From an uncultured Lachnospiraceae bacterium (GTDB lineage Bacteria; Bacillota; Clostridia; Lachnospirales; Lachnospiraceae), in contig CAJOQO010000232.1 of assembly GCA_905236545.1 (NCBI GenBank), positions 1 to 6,606 of the forward strand: a stretch of DNA of 6,606 bases, written 5' to 3'. The position numbers and the translations under genes were made by a program. Shown here one piece after another: positions 6,096 through 6,606 of the stretch. Below the pieces are notes generated by a model. That model saw only the letters and a program-made list of their open reading frames with translations, was not told the DNA's origin and did not search any database. The stretch's first letter is position 1. The number at the start of each line of letters is the position of its first letter.

Positions 6096-6606
6096 CCTGT
6101 TTCACTCCTCCGGATCTCTCTGCCGAATGCCGGTTCCTTTTTCCTGCAGTTGATACAGGATGCCATGGAAGCGCGCAGGTTGCGAAGCAGCGGAGCGATC
6201 CGTACATCCTGGCCGAGGCAAAAGGATCCTTTGGCTACAGCATCATTATATGCGTTTGGCCTGAATAATGGAAGGTGGGTACAGAGCCTTCGCCGTCAGT
6301 GGGGAAGGGGCCGTGAATAGTAACTTTTCTTCGAAACATACGGATATCCTGAGCCCCGGCCTGCGGATGGCTTCCCCAACGCAAACCTGCAGCCCACTCC
6401 CTGCGCACCATGAGGCATGACTGCGTTGTCCTCCATCGACGATGCCGCCGCATCGCCTCATTCGTCTGCCTTGTCAGCGGCTTTTCGTTCAGCGTAAAAT
6501 GTCCAGGCAATTGGAAAGTGTTATACTAGTACCCCGAATATTAATTAACTGGCACATTCGCTTGTCTGATTGCTCATACACTGCGTTATCGTCGGTCGTT
6601 GATGCC
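6096..6606. other. 511-base region upstream of mobAB with no convincing gene
   Basis: I see no gene with good start, ribosome site and recognisable product. Minus-strand frames are open at 6235-6510 (only a TTG start), at 6246-6461, and from about 6303 down to the mobAB start, but none resembles a known family to me and several overlap each other. Structural details are a perfect palindrome aaaggatccttt (6221-6232), a 6-bp hairpin cgatgc/gcatcg (6440-6455), tactagta (6524-6531) and ttaattaa (6541-6548). A frame open from the window edge at 6605 to a stop at 6489 on the minus strand could be the tail of another gene. Possible readings are a long 5' leader for mobAB, a decayed insertion element, or a conserved non-coding repeat. 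Confidence 0.5.
6520..6548 (-). promoter_or_regulatory. Possible sigma-A promoter pointing toward mobAB
   Basis: On the minus strand TATAAC (6525-6520) lies 17 bases after TTAATT (6548-6543): a good -10 and a weak -35. If real it would give a leader of about 400 bases before the mobAB start. The same A/T-rich patch has an extended -10 on the plus strand (TG-T-TATACT, 6519-6527) but no plus-strand -35, so direction is uncertain. Confidence 0.25.

Noticed and set aside
6221..6232. 12-bp perfect palindrome aaaggatccttt as an operator
   Set aside because: It is isolated, inside a region of unknown nature and about 130 bases from the mobAB start; there is no promoter element beside it.
6235..6510. 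Minus-strand open frame of 91 codons as a gene
   Set aside because: It has only a TTG start, no clear ribosome site and an unrecognisable Arg/His/Gly-rich product, and two other minus frames overlap it.

Overview
The window suggests a Gram-positive anaerobe of the class Clostridia, plausibly Lachnospiraceae or a relative. This is inferred from moderately high GC, strong AGGAGG-type ribosome binding sites, and the gene families present: a YqhD/BDH-type alcohol dehydrogenase, a tandem cyclic-nucleotide-binding protein, a MobA-MobB fusion, and a nuclease-ATPase of the DUF2075/Schlafen-like helicase group. No rRNA, complete tRNA, CRISPR array or recognisable complete insertion sequence is visible.

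Layout. (1) 1-969, plus: the C-terminal part of an MMPL/RND-type membrane transporter, cut by the window start, with a short tandem repeat (61-120) in its extracytoplasmic part. (2) 963-2462, minus: a SF1-like P-loop ATPase with an N-terminal PD-(D/E)xK-like nuclease motif. It overlaps the transporter tail to tail by 7 bases. (3) 2463-2553: a short divergent intergenic region. (4) 2554-3729, plus: an iron-type, probably NADPH-dependent alcohol/aldehyde dehydrogenase with all four metal ligands. (5) 3730-3939: a convergent intergenic region packed with palindromes, including an 11-13 bp hairpin just after the dehydrogenase and a bulged inverted repeat enclosing two further hairpins. (6) 3940-4857, minus: a protein with two cyclic-nucleotide-binding domains and no DNA-binding domain. 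(7) 4858-5051: an intergenic region with two back-to-back hairpins. (8) 5052-6095, minus: a MobA-MobB fusion for molybdenum cofactor maturation. (9) 6096-6606: 511 bases without a convincing gene, holding a possible distant promoter, small palindromes and short minus-strand frames. It is either a long leader for mobAB or a decayed element.

The genes do not form one pathway. The transporter, dehydrogenase and MobAB read as housekeeping or accessory metabolism. The nuclease-ATPase and the double cyclic-nucleotide-binding protein are the least understood genes. The most puzzling DNA is the palindrome-dense 3730-3939 segment and the unexplained right end. I see no clear-cut new multi-gene system.
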